Shown one piece after another: positions 62,820-64,000 of a DNA stretch of 64,000 nucleotides (position 1 is the stretch's first letter; the number at the start of each line of letters is the position of its first letter). The position numbers and the translations under genes are program-made. The notes under the pieces were generated by a model. It ran no database searches, was not told the DNA's origin, and saw nothing but the letters and a program-made list of their open reading frames with translations. The DNA comes from Glycomyces buryatensis. Lineage in GTDB: Bacteria > Actinomycetota > Actinomycetes > Mycobacteriales > Micromonosporaceae. The stretch is taken from NCBI RefSeq assembly GCF_004912275.1, contig NZ_STGY01000021.1, positions 62,001 to 126,000 of the forward strand, written 5' to 3'.

Positions 62820-63460
62820 TGGCGGCGGGGGAAAGCACACCCATACCAGGATGTGCAGCCCGAACCCCAAGGGAAACCAACGGAGATCGGGCCCCTCGTC
62901 ATGCCCACCATGCTCACAGGCGGCATCCGGACCTCAATGGACTCCCCACCGCCCGCACCGGCCCACCGAAGACCCCACCCCGGCAACGAACAGCAGCCAC
63001 CCTCCACCTCTTCATCGCTGATCCGCCTGAACCTCAATCCACGCGCACCCCGAACGCCAGCCGACCGGCACCAGGCCAGGCAGACCTCCGCTGTCGCTGC
63101 CGGCCCTGACCACAACCACCACCGAACCCGAAGGCCAGCAGCCGACCCGAAGGGAAACCCACCCCTCCATCGCCGATCCGCCTGAAGCTCGGCCCCCACA
63201 CGCCCCGACCGCCGGCCGGCCACCCTCAGCCCGGGCAGACCCCCGCTGTCGCTGATCGGTTTGACGCCCACCGAACCGCCGACCGGGACCGGCGTGTCCT
63301 CCAACCCGAGGAGACGCCCGAATCCGCTACTCAAGGACACACCGTCTTCTTCCACCAGATTCGCACGGCCCAGCCACCCCGAAACCTATGCAGCCGACAG
63401 CATGTCCCTTCTATACCCCCAGCTCAGCCGCCCACGGAAACTAGAGAAGAGCCGTTTCTT
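62820..63460. other. Noncoding region with decayed repeats between the HNH gene and dxs
   Basis: About 640 bp of C-rich, stop-scattered sequence without a credible gene. It contains recurring motifs: AAGGGAAACC near 62869 and 63149, and a pair of ~100-bp related blocks. It looks like the eroded tail of the DUF222-HNH element. Only the last ~100 bp are near the dxs stop, and no clear terminator was found. Confidence 0.6.
63001..63262 (+). repeat. Two imperfect direct repeats (about 100 bp each)
   Basis: Block A (63001-63105) and block B (63164-63262) share 'gatccgcctgaa' and 'cgctgtcgctg' in the same order and spacing with partial identity between. Both follow closely a aagggaaacc-type motif in B (63149), and in A at greater distance. 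The period is about 160 bp. Divergence is high, so the duplication is old. Confidence 0.5.
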
Positions 63461-64000
63461 CTATCGCAGGCGGCGCGCGGCCTCGGCGTGCAGCTTCTCG
63501 GCGATGGCCGCGGGGGTCAGGCCGAGGTCGGCGAGCAGCTGAGCCCGGGTGCCGTGCGGGTGCCAGTCGCGGGCGACGGCGAAGTCGATCAGCGGGACGT
63601 CCTCGCCCGCGTCGCGCAGCGACTGCGCGAGCGCGTCACCGAAACCGCCGGTGCGGATGCCGTCCTCGACGGTCGCGATCAGGCGGTACTGCCCGGCGAG
63701 TTTGACGAGCGCGTCCGGCACCGGGGCGATCCATCTCGGGTCGACCACAGTGGACCTGACGCCCTGCTCGGCCAGGAGCGTCGCGGCCGCGACGGCGGTG
63801 CCCGCCAGGGCGCCGCAGGCCACGATGAGCAGCTCGGCGTCGTCGTTCTCGACCAGGAAGTCCAGGCCCTCGCGGGAGTCGACCGGCGACAGGTTCTCGG
63901 CGGGGATCGCGCCGGTCGGAAAGCGCAGCATGGTGGGGCCGTCGTCCACGGCGACGGCCTCGGCGAACTCCTCGCGCAGGGTCACCTCGTCGCGCGGGGC
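63461..64000 (-). CDS. dxs: 1-deoxy-D-xylulose-5-phosphate synthase, C-terminal part
   Basis: The last 180 residues of a transketolase-like enzyme that makes DXP from pyruvate and glyceraldehyde-3-phosphate for the MEP isoprenoid pathway. The frame is open to the window edge, so the start is outside. The segment begins APRDEVTLREEF and contains GPTMLRFPTGAI, then the C-terminal transketolase domain with VDPRWIAPVPDALVKLAG and TVEDGIRTGGFGDALAQ. MiaA's dimethylallyl donor comes from this pathway. It stops at TAG 63461. Confidence 0.9.
   Translation of the reverse strand, partial: APRDEVTLREEFAEAVAVDDGPTMLRFPTGAIPAENLSPVDSREGLDFLVENDDAELLIVACGALAGTAVAAATLLAEQGVRSTVVDPRWIAPVPDALVKLAGQYRLIATVEDGIRTGGFGDALAQSLRDAGEDVPLIDFAVARDWHPHGTRAQLLADLGLTPAAIAEKLHAEAARRLR

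Overview
The window is high-GC DNA (roughly 70%) from an actinomycete. Evidence: GTG/TTG starts are frequent, several genes look leaderless, the heme genes are the coproporphyrin type, and gene families such as DUF3043, DUF1707/DUF4190, CtaF and the DUF222-HNH family are typical of Actinomycetia. Short-range gene order (ctaC/ctaF, a PfkB gene, erpA, nadA; and fadA-fadB, hemE, RNase D, dxs) recalls Streptomyces and relatives. A Glycomycetales- or Micromonosporales-like genome would fit, but that is inference. No rRNA, tRNA or CRISPR array was seen.

Layout. 0-6 kb: 3' part of a TauE/SafE permease gene, the RNase P RNA (rnpB), a Nudix hydrolase, cytochrome oxidase subunits ctaF and ctaC, a cysteine desulfurase, and a large membrane protein of unknown function. 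6-12 kb: a complete oligopeptide ABC importer on the minus strand (oppA-B-C-D-F). 12-17 kb: a degenerate PfkB-like protein, erpA, glycerate kinase, a solitary TnpB insertion element and nadA. 17-25 kb: murA, DUF3043, a TPR/WG-repeat protein, an aldo/keto reductase, miaA, a DUF349 protein and a tyrosine phosphatase. 25-30 kb: a heterodimeric ABC exporter with one degenerate ATP site, then a methyltransferase. 30-36 kb: a DUF1707/DUF4190 protein that lacks a normal stop, miaB, an aldo/keto reductase with a divergent TetR regulator, an ATP-grasp ligase and a vapBC module. 36-46 kb: ilvBNC behind a transcription attenuator with a leader peptide, a GGDEF-EAL protein, a coiled-coil membrane protein and ilvD. 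46-50 kb: hemE-cgoX-chdC with an S26 peptidase. 50-56 kb: RNase D, a proline-rich membrane protein and the fatty-acid oxidation pair fadA-fadB. 56-61 kb: two paralogous lysozyme-like secreted proteins and an 885-residue polytopic membrane protein. 61-64 kb: a DUF222-HNH (REP13E12-like) gene followed by decayed direct repeats, and the 3' end of dxs.

Functional links. IlvBNC and IlvD together make the branched-chain keto acids, and ilvBNC is probably controlled by ribosome stalling in the leader. HemE, CgoX and ChdC are consecutive or near-consecutive steps to heme, which the cytochrome oxidase needs. The cysteine desulfurase and ErpA can supply Fe-S clusters to NadA, IlvD and MiaB, all Fe-S enzymes in this window. 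MiaA and MiaB act in sequence on tRNA A37.

The least explained items are the PfkB-like protein that has lost its catalytic aspartate, the DUF1707/DUF4190 gene reading antisense through miaB, the paired lysozyme-like proteins, and the repeats behind the DUF222-HNH gene. No wholly new multi-gene system is evident.
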